DNA from: Candidatus Ventrimonas merdavium
GTDB taxonomy: Bacteria > Bacillota > Clostridia > Lachnospirales > Lachnospiraceae
Assembly: GCA_018715565.1 (NCBI GenBank)
Contig: DVLJ01000029.1
Span: 1 to 45,279 of the forward strand
Length of the DNA stretch: 45,279 nt
Direction: 5' to 3'
Part shown: positions 33,895-41,609 of the stretch, piece after piece
Layout of the letters: the number at the start of each line of letters is the position of its first letter
How positions within the stretch are numbered: position 1 is the stretch's first letter
Notes under the pieces: model-generated
Database searches by the model: none
Seen by the model: the letters and a program-made list of their open reading frames with translations, nothing else
What the model was told of the DNA's origin: nothing
Program-made: the position numbers and the translations under genes

Positions 33895-34242
33895 ATGACT
33901 GCAAGAGACGTACAGAACATATTGGGAGCCAGGGTGCTGACTGGGGAGGAATTCCTGGACCGGGAGGTGCGGAGCGCCTGCGGCTCGGACATGATGAGCG
34001 ACGTGCTGGCCTTTTCCAAGGACCATTCGGTGCTGCTGACCGGCCTGTGCAATCCCCAGGTGATCCGCACCGCGGAGATGCTGGACATTGTCTGCCTGAT
34101 CTTTGTCCGGGGCAAGAAGCCGGACGAGACCCTGATCCAGATGGCCAAGGACCGGGACCTGATCGTGATGGAGACCGGACACCGGATGTTTTCCTCCTGC
34201 GGCATGCTGTATCAGGCCGGACTGGGCGGAGGTGCGATATAA
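33895..34242 (+). CDS. DRTGG-domain protein
   Basis: A 115-residue protein built of one DRTGG-type domain: RSACGSDMMSDVLAF, VLLTGLCNPQVIRTAEMLDI and IVFVRGK-like strands (CLIFVRGKKPD). DRTGG domains resemble parts of CBS/HPr-kinase-type ligand-binding modules and are regulatory, but their ligand is uncertain. The ATG follows TGGAGGGGA; the long ORF start upstream is inside the promoter. Its stop TAA shares one base with the next ATG (TAATG), indicating tight coupling to the HATPase gene. A homologous second copy lies later in the operon. Confidence 0.83.
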   Translation: MTARDVQNILGARVLTGEEFLDREVRSACGSDMMSDVLAFSKDHSVLLTGLCNPQVIRTAEMLDIVCLIFVRGKKPDETLIQMAKDRDLIVMETGHRMFSSCGMLYQAGLGGGAI

Positions 34243-34664
34243 TGGATGCGATCGTATTAAAATACCCGATCTCTGCTGACGATTTTACCCGGGCAGGGGA
34301 AGCCAGCAGCGATGTGAAGAGCAAGCTAAAGCAGATGGGCGTCAGCCCGGAGGCGGTCCGCAAGGTGGCCATCGCCATGTATGAGGGGGAGATCAACATG
34401 GTGATCCACGCCAAGGGCGGGGAGATCACGGTGGAGATCACGCCGGAGAATATCCGCATGATCCTGGCAGATGTGGGTCCCGGCATCCCGGATATCGATC
34501 TGGCGATGAAGGCCGGGTACTCCACGGCTCCGGACGAGGTGCGCAGCCTGGGCTTCGGCGCGGGCATGGGCCTGCCCAATATGAAAAAATACACGGACGA
34601 TATGAAGATCGAGACAGAGCTGGGCGTAGGGACCACCATTACCATGGACGTACACCTGGCCTGA
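34242..34664 (+). CDS. RsbW/SpoIIAB-like HATPase (anti-sigma-factor-type kinase fold)
   Basis: A 140-residue protein starting MDAIVLKYPIS. It has the HATPase boxes VRKVAIAMYEGEINMVIHA (N-box), ILADVGPGIPDIDLAM (G1) and LGFGAGMGLPNMKKYTDD (G2). Its size and layout match anti-sigma serine kinases such as RsbW/SpoIIAB, which usually hold a sigma factor or antagonist. No sigma-factor or anti-anti-sigma gene is seen in the window. It lies between a DRTGG protein and an H-cluster protein, so it may turn a redox signal into a phosphorylation or binding output. Function inferred from fold only. Confidence 0.83.
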   Translation: MDAIVLKYPISADDFTRAGEASSDVKSKLKQMGVSPEAVRKVAIAMYEGEINMVIHAKGGEITVEITPENIRMILADVGPGIPDIDLAMKAGYSTAPDEVRSLGFGAGMGLPNMKKYTDDMKIETELGVGTTITMDVHLA

Positions 34665-34678
34665 GGAAGCGAGGCAGT

Positions 34679-36082
34679 ATGGACAAATTTTACCATTCCG
34701 TCCGTCTGGAGGCGGATCTGTGCAAGGGGTGCATCAACTGCATCAAGCGGTGCCCCACCCAGGCCATTCGGGTGCGGGGCGGAAAGGCGCAGATCAATCC
34801 CAAGTTCTGCATTGACTGCGGGGAGTGTATCCGCGTCTGCCCCCATCACGCCAAGGTGGCGACCTACGACAAGCTGGAGGTGCTGAAGCAGTACCGCTAC
34901 ACGGTGGCGCTCCCCGCTCCGTCCCTATACAGCCAGTTCAACAACCTGGACGATGTGAACGTCGTGCTGAACGCCCTGCTGCTCATGGGCTTTGACGATG
35001 TGTTCGAGGTCAGCGCGGCGGCGGAGCTGGTGTCGGAGGCCACCCGGGCGTATCTAAGCGCCCACGAGGAGAATTATCCGTTCATCAGCACGGCCTGCCC
35101 GTCGGTGGTGCGGCTGATCCGGGTAAGGTTCCCCAACCTGATCCCTCATCTGCTCCCGCTGAATCCGCCGGTGGAAGTGGCGGCGGTGATGGCGGCGGAG
35201 CGGGCGATGAAAAAGACCGGGCTTCCCAGGGAGGCCATCGGCATCTGTTTCATTTCCCCATGCCCGTCTAAGGTGACCTATTCCAAGGCCCCCCTGGGGA
35301 CGGAGAAAAGCCAGGTGGACCGGGTCCTGGCCATCAAGGACGTGTATCCCAAGCTGCTTTCCCACATGAAGGCGGTGGGACCGGACGCCCAGGACTTGAG
35401 CACCTCCGGGAAGATCGGGGTCAGCTGGGGCCGGAGCGGCGGAGAGGCCGGGGGCCTGTTCACGGAGAATTACCTGGCCGCCGACGGCATCGAGAACGTG
35501 ATCCGGGTGCTGGAGGACCTGGAGGACCAGAAGTTTACCAATTTAAAGTTCGTGGAGCTGAACGCCTGCAACGGCGGCTGCGTCGGCGGCGTGCTGAATG
35601 TGGAGAACCCCTACGTGGCGGAGGTGAAGCTGAAGCGCCTGCGCAAATACATGCCTGTAGCCCGCAGCCATATGGAGAATGAGGAGCAGGCGGAGCAGAT
35701 CGTGCCCTGGACCACCGGGGTGCAGTATGAGCCGGTGTTCAGCCTGGGCGAGAACATGATGGAAAGTTTTGTACGCCTAAACCAGGTGGAGCGGCTGTGC
35801 CGGAAGTTCCCGGGGCTGGACTGCGGCTCCTGCGGAGCGCCTACCTGCAAGGCCCTGGCGGAGGATATCGTGCGGGGGCAGGCCAGTGAGAATGACTGCG
35901 TATATTATCTGCGGGAGAACCTGCACCGGCTGTCGGAGGAGGTATCCGTCCTGGCAGACGATCTCCACGCAGGCGATCACGGAGGCCAGGAGACCCTGCG
36001 TATCTTGAAGGAATACATCCAGCGGATCTCCAGCGAGATGTCGCTGCTGGACAATAAGGACGACGGAGAGAGCGGTGATTAG
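34679..36082 (+). CDS. Hydrogenase-like [4Fe-4S] protein with altered H-cluster motif, likely sensor
   Basis: A 467-residue protein. Two ferredoxin sites (CKGCINCIKRC, CIDCGECIRVC) begin it. The hydrogenase large-subunit domain then shows STACPSV (Ala139-Cys140), ISPCPSK (Cys195) and NACNGGCVGG (Cys297, Cys301). All four cubane-ligand cysteines are kept, but the proton-relay Cys of TSCCP is Ala139, and MPC and GGGQP are not conserved. A CGSCGAPTC...C cluster (about 381) and a short helical tail follow. It has no PAS domain. It is unlikely to be an efficient hydrogenase; a redox, H2 or CO sensor for the coexpressed HATPase is a reasonable guess. Its start is 15 bases after the HATPase gene. 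Confidence 0.83.
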   Translation: MDKFYHSVRLEADLCKGCINCIKRCPTQAIRVRGGKAQINPKFCIDCGECIRVCPHHAKVATYDKLEVLKQYRYTVALPAPSLYSQFNNLDDVNVVLNALLLMGFDDVFEVSAAAELVSEATRAYLSAHEENYPFISTACPSVVRLIRVRFPNLIPHLLPLNPPVEVAAVMAAERAMKKTGLPREAIGICFISPCPSKVTYSKAPLGTEKSQVDRVLAIKDVYPKLLSHMKAVGPDAQDLSTSGKIGVSWGRSGGEAGGLFTENYLAADGIENVIRVLEDLEDQKFTNLKFVELNACNGGCVGGVLNVENPYVAEVKLKRLRKYMPVARSHMENEEQAEQIVPWTTGVQYEPVFSLGENMMESFVRLNQVERLCRKFPGLDCGSCGAPTCKALAEDIVRGQASENDCVYYLRENLHRLSEEVSVLADDLHAGDHGGQETLRILKEYIQRISSEMSLLDNKDDGESGD

Positions 36083-36087
36083 AAAGA

Positions 36088-36200
36088 GCCGGAGCGGCAG
36101 GAAGGATCCCGGGCGGCAGGAGCCGCCGGAGCGGCAAAAACAGCCGTAGCCGGAGCGGCAGAAGCAGCTGGAACCGAAGAGGGAGCCGGAGCGGCAGAAG
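36088..36200 (+). repeat. GCCGGAGCGGCA tandem-like repeats between genes
   Basis: GCCGGAGCGGCA occurs four times, beginning at 36088, 36125, 36149 and 36185. The intervals are 37, 24 and 36 bases, close to multiples of 12, and degenerate units lie between them. It fills the gap between the H-cluster gene and the next DRTGG-like gene. Confidence 0.75.
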
Positions 36201-36218
36201 GAAAGGAGCGGATGGAAC

Positions 36219-36554
36219 ATGAAGGTACAGCAGCTGATCGACAGCGGGAGGTTCCGGGTGATCAATGAAGGCGACGGAGGAGAGCGGGAGATCACCACCC
36301 CGTTCTGCTGCGATCTGCTCAGCGTGGCTATGGGCCGGGCGCCCTCTGGCTGCGCCTGGGTGACGGTGATGGGGAATATGAACACGCTGGCCGTGGCGAC
36401 TCTGGCGGACGCGGCCTGCGTTATCATGGCCGAGGGGACGGAGCTGGACGAGATCGCGGTGAAGAAGGCGAAGGACCAGGATATCACTGTGCTGGGCACG
36501 GAGGAGCCGGTGTTTGAGGCGGCTCTGTGGATCTGGCAGGAGATGCATGGTTGA
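36219..36554 (+). CDS. Second DRTGG-like protein
   Basis: A 111-residue protein related in layout to the first DRTGG protein of this operon: TPFCCDLLSVAMGRAPSG, WVTVMGNMNTLAVATLADAACVIMAEG and VKKAKDQDITVLGTEEPVFEAA. It is expected to be a small ligand-binding regulatory module. Its start is preceded by AAAGGAG about 10 bases upstream; another ATG 7 bases earlier is in a different frame and is ignored. Its end overlaps the PHP gene start by 8 bases. Confidence 0.75.
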   Translation: MKVQQLIDSGRFRVINEGDGGEREITTPFCCDLLSVAMGRAPSGCAWVTVMGNMNTLAVATLADAACVIMAEGTELDEIAVKKAKDQDITVLGTEEPVFEAALWIWQEMHG

Positions 36555-37263
36555 CCTAAGCTATGATCTGCATATCCATTCCTGCCTTTCCCCATGCGGG
36601 GATGACGATATGACGCCGGGGAATATCGTGGGTATGGCGGCCATCAAGGGGCTGGACGTGATCGCAGTGACGGATCACAACAGCTGCCGGAACTGCCCGG
36701 CGGTGTTAAAGCTGGCGGAGCAGTTCGGAGTGCTGGCGATCCCCGGTATGGAGATCAATACCTCTGAGGAGGTGCACGCGGTCTGCCTGTTCCCCACCTT
36801 GGAAGCGGCGCTGGATTTTGATGCCTATGTATATGAGCGGCTGATGAAATTTCCCAATAAGGAGGAAATCTTCGGGAAGCAGCAGATCTGCAATGAGGAG
36901 GATCTCTGCATTGCCACGGAGCCGTACCTGCTGATCAACAGCGCGGACATTTCCTTTGAGGGACTGTGGGAGCTGGTGGAAGGCTTTGGCGGCGTGATGT
37001 TCCCTGCCCATGTGGAAAAGTCCGCCAACAGCCTGATCGCCAACTTAGGCTTTGTGCCGCCGGACAGCAAGTTCCGCACGGCGGAGCTTAAGGATCTGAA
37101 AAAGCTCCACGGGGTGCGGCAGGCCAATCCTTACCTGAATGACTGCCGGATCATCAGCAACTCCGACGCCCACTACCTGGAGCACATCAACGAGCCGGAG
37201 TTGACCATCCCGGTGCGGGAACGGTCGGTGGAGGCGGTGCTGGCGTATCTGCGGGGTGAGTGA
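36547..37263 (+). CDS. PHP-domain phosphoesterase
   Basis: A 238-residue PHP protein. The metal-binding motifs are all present: DLHIHSCLSPCGDD (1), VTDHNSCRN (2), GMEINTSEEVHAVCLF (3), FPAHVEKSA (about 160) and SNSDAHYLE (near the end). PHP proteins hydrolyse phosphoesters, including nucleotides and histidinol phosphate; the substrate here is unknown. It overlaps the second DRTGG gene and closes the operon. Proteins of this type near group A hydrogenase operons are, in my recollection, a recurring clostridial neighbourhood, but their biochemical role has not been settled. Confidence 0.87.
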   Translation: MVDLSYDLHIHSCLSPCGDDDMTPGNIVGMAAIKGLDVIAVTDHNSCRNCPAVLKLAEQFGVLAIPGMEINTSEEVHAVCLFPTLEAALDFDAYVYERLMKFPNKEEIFGKQQICNEEDLCIATEPYLLINSADISFEGLWELVEGFGGVMFPAHVEKSANSLIANLGFVPPDSKFRTAELKDLKKLHGVRQANPYLNDCRIISNSDAHYLEHINEPELTIPVRERSVEAVLAYLRGE

Positions 37264-37383
37264 GGAGGAGCGGAGAGCCCGGAGAAAAGAGCCTGTCAGA
37301 AGGGGTGGAGGCCTGGGTCAGGAAAGCTTGGGACGGGAAACGATGAGGCGCCGGATTGCGCGGTTTGTGCTTTCCGACGCCTC

Positions 37384-37412
37384 TTGTAGGAATGGAAAAA
37401 ATCAGGTATACT
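37384..37412 (+). promoter_or_regulatory. Promoter of the polysaccharide deacetylase gene
   Basis: TTGTAG and TATACT are spaced by 17 bases, about 110 bases before the start codon. The rest of the 259-base gap holds no gene that I can support. Confidence 0.55.
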
Positions 37413-37522
37413 GAGGAGACAGCAGATATCGGCCGGACGCCGGCGTTTCTATGGAGCCGGGAGGAAGAAGGAAGATATCGCGGTACAGCAGGATGGAATG
37501 ACACATCATATGGAGGTTTTGC

Positions 37523-38788
37523 ATGAGAAGAAAGAACATATTGACAGCAGTCCTTACGGCAGCCTGTTTGCTGACAGCAGTGCAGCAGGTATGGGCAGGA
37601 CAGCCGTTCGCGGCGGCCAGTAATGTGATCGTGGCGGGGCAGGGAGGAAGCGCTCCGGGAGGCAGCAGCTCGGGGGCCTCAGAGACTTTTACTACGAACG
37701 CCCCGGGAAGTACGGGTACCGCAGGCAGTGCGGCGGGACAGGCGCAGGCGCCGGGAGGACCGTCGGGGGGATCGGGAGGAGGAGCTCCGGCTAGCACGGC
37801 AGCTCCGGCGGCTCCCTCAGGAGGGACGGCAGCTAGCAGCAGTCCGGTGATCACGCCGGGAAGCGCGTCCGGGACGGTGTCTGCCGGCCAAGGTGCGCCG
37901 GGAACTGGGGGACAGGATACTCCGGCCGCCGGACAGGCAGCCCCTGCGGCTTCTTCAGAAGGGGCGGCAGGCAGCGGCAGTCCGGTGATCGTGTCCGGCG
38001 GCGGGGAGAGCTCGGCTGCGGCCCCGGTGTCCAGTGAGTCGCCGTCGGCGCCTCCGGGAAGCGAGGGAACGGTGCTGACTCCCGTAGGAGAGGCGGCGGG
38101 GCAGACCGCGCAGGAAGGGGGACAGCCCCAGGCTCCGGAGGCGGCGCAGAGCGCACAGGCTTCCGGCGGACGGACCATCGATCCCAGCAAACCGATGGTG
38201 GCCCTGACCTTTGACGATGGTCCGCAGCCGTCGGTGGGCAACCGGATCATGGACTGCCTGGCCCAGTACGGCGGGAAGGCTACGTTCTTCATGGTGGGAG
38301 AGCGGGTCGGTTCCCACAAGGCTGAGGTACAGCGGATGGTGGCGGAGGGCCATGAGGTAGCCAACCATTCCATGAACCACAAGTATTTCCAGAAGCTGGG
38401 CGCGGCGGAGATCCGTTCTCAGGTGGAACAGTGCAACGACGCCATCGAGGCGGCCTGCGGCGTCCGGCCTAAGCTGATGCGCCTGCCCGGCGGCAATGTG
38501 AACAGCACGGTCAAGGCAAACGTGAACATGCCCATGATCCAGTGGAACATCGACACCCTGGACTGGAAGACTAAGAACGCGGATAAGACCGTAGCCGCGG
38601 TCCTGGACCATGTAAAGGACGGGGATATCATCCTGATGCATGAGCTGTACAGCCAGAGCGGCGACGCGGCCCTGCGGATCATCCCAGAGCTGCACAGACG
38701 GGGCTATCAGATGGTGACAGTGAGCGAGATGGCGGCGGCGAAAGGATATTCGCTGGAGGCTGGGAAGCTGTATTCCAGCTTCCGGTAA
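37523..38788 (+). CDS. Secreted polysaccharide deacetylase (NodB domain) with low-complexity linker
   Basis: A 421-residue exported protein. The signal peptide ends near VWAG (residue 26). Residues 30-212 are a Gly/Ser/Ala/Pro-rich linker without predicted fold, containing two near-copies of the unit around SSPVITPGSASG / GSPVIVSGGGES. The NodB domain follows with TFDDGPQPS (metal Asp), the HSMNH motif, RLPGG, DTLDWKT and ILMHE. It removes acetyl groups, most likely from peptidoglycan N-acetyl sugars or a wall polymer, outside the membrane. The linker likely spans the thick cell wall. It is monocistronic, with TGGAGG before the ATG and a strong terminator after it. Confidence 0.9.
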   Translation: MRRKNILTAVLTAACLLTAVQQVWAGQPFAAASNVIVAGQGGSAPGGSSSGASETFTTNAPGSTGTAGSAAGQAQAPGGPSGGSGGGAPASTAAPAAPSGGTAASSSPVITPGSASGTVSAGQGAPGTGGQDTPAAGQAAPAASSEGAAGSGSPVIVSGGGESSAAAPVSSESPSAPPGSEGTVLTPVGEAAGQTAQEGGQPQAPEAAQSAQASGGRTIDPSKPMVALTFDDGPQPSVGNRIMDCLAQYGGKATFFMVGERVGSHKAEVQRMVAEGHEVANHSMNHKYFQKLGAAEIRSQVEQCNDAIEAACGVRPKLMRLPGGNVNSTVKANVNMPMIQWNIDTLDWKTKNADKTVAAVLDHVKDGDIILMHELYSQSGDAALRIIPELHRRGYQMVTVSEMAAAKGYSLEAGKLYSSFR

Positions 38789-38801
38789 GGATCAGGACGT
38801 T

Positions 38802-38888
38802 CTGCAGGGATGCATACTTCGCAGAGGAGAAGGCAGAGGGACCACGGTCCCCATCTCCCTGCCAGGGTGCATCCCTGCAGATTTTTTT
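38802..38888 (+). terminator. Strong terminator after the deacetylase gene
   Basis: CTGCAGGGATGCA and TGCATCCCTGCAG pair perfectly (13 bases) around an inner hairpin-rich loop (GGACC-A-CGGTCC is visible) and are followed by ATTTTTTT. Confidence 0.85.
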
Positions 38889-38891
38889 GTG

Positions 38892-39329
38892 TTATGCTTC
38901 ATTTTCTTTTTCTGTATTATGTTCGATATAGGTCTGGATCGTCTCATCAGAGTAGCTGAGGAGCTTTCCGAAGCTGGCGGCGATCTCGTTCCGGCAGTCA
39001 GCGTACCTCCCTTCCTTTAATGCGGCGGCCTTCTGTGCTTTTAGGGCGATATATGCTTCGATGTCTTGCTTTTCCTTGTAGAAAATGATATTGTACGTCC
39101 CCTTATTCAGCGAGTAGGGAAACAGGTCCGTGATCAGCGGATCGTCATCCAGATAGTAATGCGTCTGATACTTCTCTGTGATCATTTCCGCAAAAGGAAT
39201 GTACGCGTCGCGCTGGCCTTTTGTCCGGGAAGGATGGGCCAGGGCAATGCGTTTCAGGCCGGCCTTCACCATTTCATTAAAGCAGTCCATGACGCCGCAC
39301 TGGTAAGAGTAGTCGTCGATCGGTCTCAT
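38892..39329 (-). CDS. Small conserved protein of unknown function
   Basis: A 145-residue soluble protein that I do not recognise. It begins MRPIDDYSYQCGVMDCFNEMVKAGLKRIALAHP. Two Cys near residues 11 and 16, a Tyr-rich section (YQTHYYLDDDPL) and a mixed alpha/beta pattern ending in a lysine/glutamate-rich helix are visible. No signal peptide. It follows the LysR gene by 1 base and is clearly cotranscribed with it. It may be a partner or sensor for that regulator, but no function should be assigned. Confidence 0.7.
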   Translation of the reverse strand: MRPIDDYSYQCGVMDCFNEMVKAGLKRIALAHPSRTKGQRDAYIPFAEMITEKYQTHYYLDDDPLITDLFPYSLNKGTYNIIFYKEKQDIEAYIALKAQKAAALKEGRYADCRNEIAASFGKLLSYSDETIQTYIEHNTEKENEA

Positions 39330-39330
39330 G

Positions 39331-40212
39331 TTATTTCGCCCCCATTATAGTAAGTATTTTTTTTAGGTATTTATTTTTATTGTTCTGGAACCAGATCATC
39401 GTCACACCCTGGGTCATAGGATAGGTATCCGACAGGTTATAGCTAACGATATTTTTGTGGTTGGACAGGTAAACGCAGGGACGCAGCAGGGTGATATAAT
39501 GTCCGGTGGCCAGGTAGATCGGTATGTCATCATAGGATTCCACGATCTCGATCCCTTTTGGCGTAAAGGGAAGCTGATTGATCATCCGGTAATCATTTTT
39601 TTCGATCAGATACCTGGTCGTAACAAGCGGATAATTGGAAAAATCATGGATCGTCAGGTTTTCTTTCTGGTTCAATGGAGAATTGATGGAAAAGAAAATC
39701 TGCGGTGCGGCGGAGGCAATGGTATGGAGCTTGATATTGGGGTTAGATACATTTGTGTCTGAGAGGATAAAGCCCAGATCATAGGAACCATTCAGCACAC
39801 CGTTGACGACGGTCTCATTTTCGTAACAGTGAAGTTTTACGTTGGCGCGGGAGAAAAAATCATCCCGTGCCAGCAGGGAGAAAAAATCCGGAATGGCAGA
39901 AGGAAAATCAATATTCTGACAGAAACTGACTGTGATGCCATCCTGTTTATACTGATAGGAACTATTGAAAAGAGAATCCAATCTGTCATAAACCTCACTC
40001 AGCTCCAGATTGAGGAAAATCGCCTTTGGGGTCGGGATGATCCCTTTTTTTTGGCGGATGAACAGCGGTTCGCCGACGATCTTTTCCAGAGAAGCGATAT
40101 TTTTGCTGATGGTAGACTGGGTTGTGTAGGCAAGCTCCGCAGCTTGGGCAAAGCTGGAGCATTTCATCGTGATCCGAAAATATAGGATCTGCTGCATATT
40201 GATATTTTTCAT
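39331..40212 (-). CDS. LysR-family transcriptional regulator
   Basis: A 293-residue LysR protein: helix-turn-helix in residues 1-62 (SSFAQAAELAYTTQSTISKNIASLEKIVG), effector domain after about 90. Divergent from the enolase-superfamily dehydratase gene with a ~207-base spacer, the usual arrangement when the LysR protein controls that gene. It therefore probably responds to the sugar acid or a metabolite used by that pathway. The coding sequence is noticeably AT-richer than the hydrogenase genes. Its partner gene follows by 1 base. Confidence 0.92.
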   Translation of the reverse strand: MKNINMQQILYFRITMKCSSFAQAAELAYTTQSTISKNIASLEKIVGEPLFIRQKKGIIPTPKAIFLNLELSEVYDRLDSLFNSSYQYKQDGITVSFCQNIDFPSAIPDFFSLLARDDFFSRANVKLHCYENETVVNGVLNGSYDLGFILSDTNVSNPNIKLHTIASAAPQIFFSINSPLNQKENLTIHDFSNYPLVTTRYLIEKNDYRMINQLPFTPKGIEIVESYDDIPIYLATGHYITLLRPCVYLSNHKNIVSYNLSDTYPMTQGVTMIWFQNNKNKYLKKILTIMGAK

Positions 40213-40350
40213 CAGACTTTCCTTCCTGTTCTGGATACAAAATCGACAAACTTATATACTATTTTACCAGATAAATTCTAAAATAACCAGAAAAAAACCA
40301 CTTTTATCTGAGAAAAAGAGGAAGACATGGATTCGGGTTTGGAATATATA

Positions 40351-40374
40351 AATGGACCATTCATCCTTTATAAT
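40351..40374 (+). promoter_or_regulatory. Promoter and possible operator of the dehydratase-permease operon
   Basis: TATAAT at 40369-40374 lies 45 bases before the dehydratase start. No good -35 is present, so activation is likely. AATGG-A-CCATT, an inverted repeat, sits at 40351-40361, where an activator would touch the promoter. The LysR protein encoded divergently is the obvious candidate. Confidence 0.5.
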
Positions 40375-40419
40375 GTGGGTAGATCAGATCTGATAGTTTC
40401 ATAAAGGAGGGCAAGAAGC

Positions 40420-41607
40420 ATGAAGATAGAACAGGCAGAGGTATTTCTCCTGGACGGCGGTTCTCCGGGATGGAGACCGATCGTCTGCCGGATCATGACC
40501 GATGAAGGGATATGCGGCTATGGAGAGGCATCCGTGGGATTTGATACCGGAGCGTCCGCTTCTTTTCATATGATCCGAGAAGTAGCGCCATTTGTGATCG
40601 GAAAAGATCCTATGGCGACGGAACGCTTATGGGAGGATATGTATACTCAGACCTTCTGGGCGCAGGGGGGAGGCACGGTGATGTTTTCAGCGATCAGCGC
40701 GATCGATATGGCTTGCTGGGATATAAAAGCTAAGGCGCTCAACGTTCCGCTGTACCGGCTGTTGGGAGGAAAATGCCGGGACAAGCTGAGAGCTTACGCC
40801 AGTCAGCTGCAGTTTGGCTGGGGAGACGGGATGGTATTTGACCGCGGCTGCAGGACAGAAGATCTGGTGGAGCATTCGCTGAAGGCAGTGGAAGAAGGGT
40901 TTGATGCCATCAAGATCAATTTTATCACATATGACAGAAATGGCGATCGGCTCGGCTTCCTGAAAGGACCTATCCATCCAAGCGTGCGATCCTTGATCGA
41001 GGAGCGGGTGAAAGCCGTTCGGGATGCTGTGGGCGAGGGCGTGGATATCATTGTAGAGAACCATGCAAGGACAGACGCAGTATCCGCTGTGGAGATGAGC
41101 AGATTGATCGAGCCGTATCATATCATGTTCATGGAAGAAACCTGTACGCCGATGAATCTGCAGGTGCTGGAGACTGTTCGGAAATATTCTGCCATTCCGC
41201 AGGCCGGAGGAGAGCGGGTATATGGAAAATATCACTACGCGAATCTGATCAAGAATGATATTTTCCAGATTTATCAGCCAGATCTTGGAACATGCGGCGG
41301 TATTACGGAAGCCATGAAAATTGCATCGATGGCCGCAGCGGTAGATGCGGGGATCCAGATCCATGTGTGCGGAAGTCCGATCGCGATCGCAGCGTCCCTG
41401 CATGTGGAGGCATCGCTTCCGAATTTTGTGATCCACGAGCATCATGTGACCAATCGGAATGAGAAGAACAAGCGCCTGGGGATCTATGATCATCAGCCGG
41501 ATAAACAGGGCTTCTGTCATATCCCGGAGCTGCCGGGGATCGGCCAGGAGCTGTCGGCATGGGCAATGGAGCATGCATTGGCGAAAGACACGATTAAAGG
41601 AGAGTAA
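40420..41607 (+). CDS. Enolase-superfamily (mandelate racemase-like) dehydratase
   Basis: A 395-residue member of the mandelate racemase/muconate lactonizing group. The N-terminal cap (1-120) has EVFLLDGGSPGWRPIVCRIMTDEGICGYGEASVG. The barrel has the metal-ligand series at DIIVENHART, FMEETCTP and GGERVYGK, then QPDLGTCGGITE and IHVCGSPIA. The closest type is the GalD/ManD/RspA group that dehydrates sugar acids (aldonates), using Mg2+. The first metal position here reads Glu in VENH, within the variation I know for this group. Substrate cannot be set. It overlaps nothing and is 2 bases before the permease gene. Confidence 0.85.
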   Translation: MKIEQAEVFLLDGGSPGWRPIVCRIMTDEGICGYGEASVGFDTGASASFHMIREVAPFVIGKDPMATERLWEDMYTQTFWAQGGGTVMFSAISAIDMACWDIKAKALNVPLYRLLGGKCRDKLRAYASQLQFGWGDGMVFDRGCRTEDLVEHSLKAVEEGFDAIKINFITYDRNGDRLGFLKGPIHPSVRSLIEERVKAVRDAVGEGVDIIVENHARTDAVSAVEMSRLIEPYHIMFMEETCTPMNLQVLETVRKYSAIPQAGGERVYGKYHYANLIKNDIFQIYQPDLGTCGGITEAMKIASMAAAVDAGIQIHVCGSPIAIAASLHVEASLPNFVIHEHHVTNRNEKNKRLGIYDHQPDKQGFCHIPELPGIGQELSAWAMEHALAKDTIKGE

Positions 41608-41609
41608 AT

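Noticed and set aside
36514-36546. Upstream start of the PHP gene as given by the ORF track
   Set aside because: It would lie well inside the DRTGG-like gene in another frame; the later ATG gives a normal PHP N-terminus (DLHIHS).
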